Positions 63,621 through 64,000 of a stretch of DNA of 64,000 nucleotides are shown piece after piece; the stretch's first letter is position 1; the number at the start of each line of letters is the position of its first letter. The stretch lies in contig NZ_OY781470.1 of NCBI RefSeq assembly GCF_963676935.1, positions 372,001 to 436,000 on the forward strand, written 5' to 3'. The notes beneath the pieces are model-generated. The model was not told where the DNA came from and made no database searches. It saw nothing but the letters and a program-made list of their open reading frames with translations. Position numbers and translations under genes: made by a program. Source of the stretch: Halarcobacter sp. (lineage in GTDB: Bacteria; Campylobacterota; Campylobacteria; Campylobacterales; Arcobacteraceae).

Positions 63621-64000
63621 TGGAAATTTTTAAAAGTGGAAAAATTTATGATTTTATGGGTAAGAGAATCCCATTTCTTGGCTTATCAAGTTTATTAATT
63701 ATAGCTTCAATTGTATTATTAATTACAAAAGGGGTAAATTTCGGTATTGATTTTGCCGGTGGAACTATTGTACAAGTTAAATACGAAAAACCAGCCCCAA
63801 TAGATAAGATTAGAGATGTATTAAATAATACAAACTATAAAGGTTCATCAATTACAGAATTTGGTTCACCTGAAGAGGTTGTTATTAGAATTACAGGTTC
63901 ATCTTCAAATTTAGCAAATGATATTGGTGATGAGATGCATAAAATTCTTGATTCAACAGGTAACTTTGAAGTAAGAAGAGTTGATATGGTTGGGCCAAAG
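63620..64000 (+). CDS. secF: Protein translocase subunit SecF (partial, 3' end outside window)
   Basis: ATG 63620 overlaps the secD stop. The frame is open for 127 codons to the right edge. It shows the first membrane segment (about residues 17-37) and the SecF signature GVNFGIDFAGGTIVQV, followed by the start of the periplasmic domain (ITEFGSPEEVVIRI, VRRVDMVGPK). It forms the SecDF complex with the product of secD; the rest of the gene lies beyond the window. Confidence 0.93.
   Translation, partial: MEIFKSGKIYDFMGKRIPFLGLSSLLIIASIVLLITKGVNFGIDFAGGTIVQVKYEKPAPIDKIRDVLNNTNYKGSSITEFGSPEEVVIRITGSSSNLANDIGDEMHKILDSTGNFEVRRVDMVGPK

Noticed and set aside
1-64000. tRNA, rRNA, CRISPR arrays, insertion sequences or prophage
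   Set aside because: Reading the intergenic regions gave no T-loop-like tRNA ends, no regularly spaced repeats, no transposase or integrase motifs and no phage genes.

Overview
The window looks like a piece of the chromosome of an Arcobacter-like member of the Campylobacterota. The sequence is very AT-rich, genes are tightly packed, and TTG/GTG starts placed behind AAGG-type ribosome binding sites are common. Several gene orders match ones known from Helicobacter and Campylobacter: a DUF2018 gene-ispB-hemA-proS, a peb4-like isomerase next to fba, and lnt facing yajC-secD-secF. I saw no rRNA, tRNA, CRISPR array, insertion sequence or prophage.

Layout. 1-3.5 kb: a sensor protein cut by the left edge and a membrane GGDEF/EAL protein with a CxxCH motif. 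3.6-6.9 kb: coaX-hisG-methyltransferase facing trpS. 6.9-18.9 kb: a TAXI substrate-binding protein, a YitT protein, an AraC/GyrI-type regulator, serS, a Tat-lipoprotein PhoD phosphatase, a REC-PAS-GGDEF-EAL protein, a TrpD2-like protein, alanine dehydrogenase and a LysE exporter. 18.9-23.1 kb: an aapJQMP amino-acid ABC importer with a terminator between the binding protein and the permeases. 23.3-31.7 kb: cobA, moaA, two unrecognised genes, an EAL-tail relic, an ABC ATPase, rpsO, an Rrf2 regulator with a DHH phosphoesterase, and accC with a carbonic anhydrase.

31.8-39 kb is the most unusual part. A second AraC/GyrI-type regulator is followed by a gene for a LuxI/FeeM-like acyltransferase. That gene is divergent from a 7TM-DISM histidine kinase and its response regulator. 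A paralogous kinase/regulator pair lies in mirror orientation. Between the two pairs are about 800 bp of dead genes: an acetyltransferase, a rhodanese and the tail of a third AraC/GyrI-type regulator. 39.1-41.7 kb holds a three-gene operon for a p-cresol-methylhydroxylase-like flavocytochrome, led by a small Tat-signal protein of unknown role.

41.8-64 kb is mostly housekeeping: a CoA-binding protein, an OmpR-type two-component system, peb4-fba, exbBD, a PLP enzyme that may be translated from a leaderless mRNA, a chimeric NMT1-SBP3-PAS kinase, aroK-hisD-DUF2018-ispB-hemA-proS, two inverted MscS paralogues around a CCA-adding-type enzyme, and lnt facing yajC-secD-secF, with secF cut by the right edge. 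Signal transduction dominates the accessory content: four histidine kinases, four response-regulator proteins, two EAL proteins and the partial sensor at the left edge.
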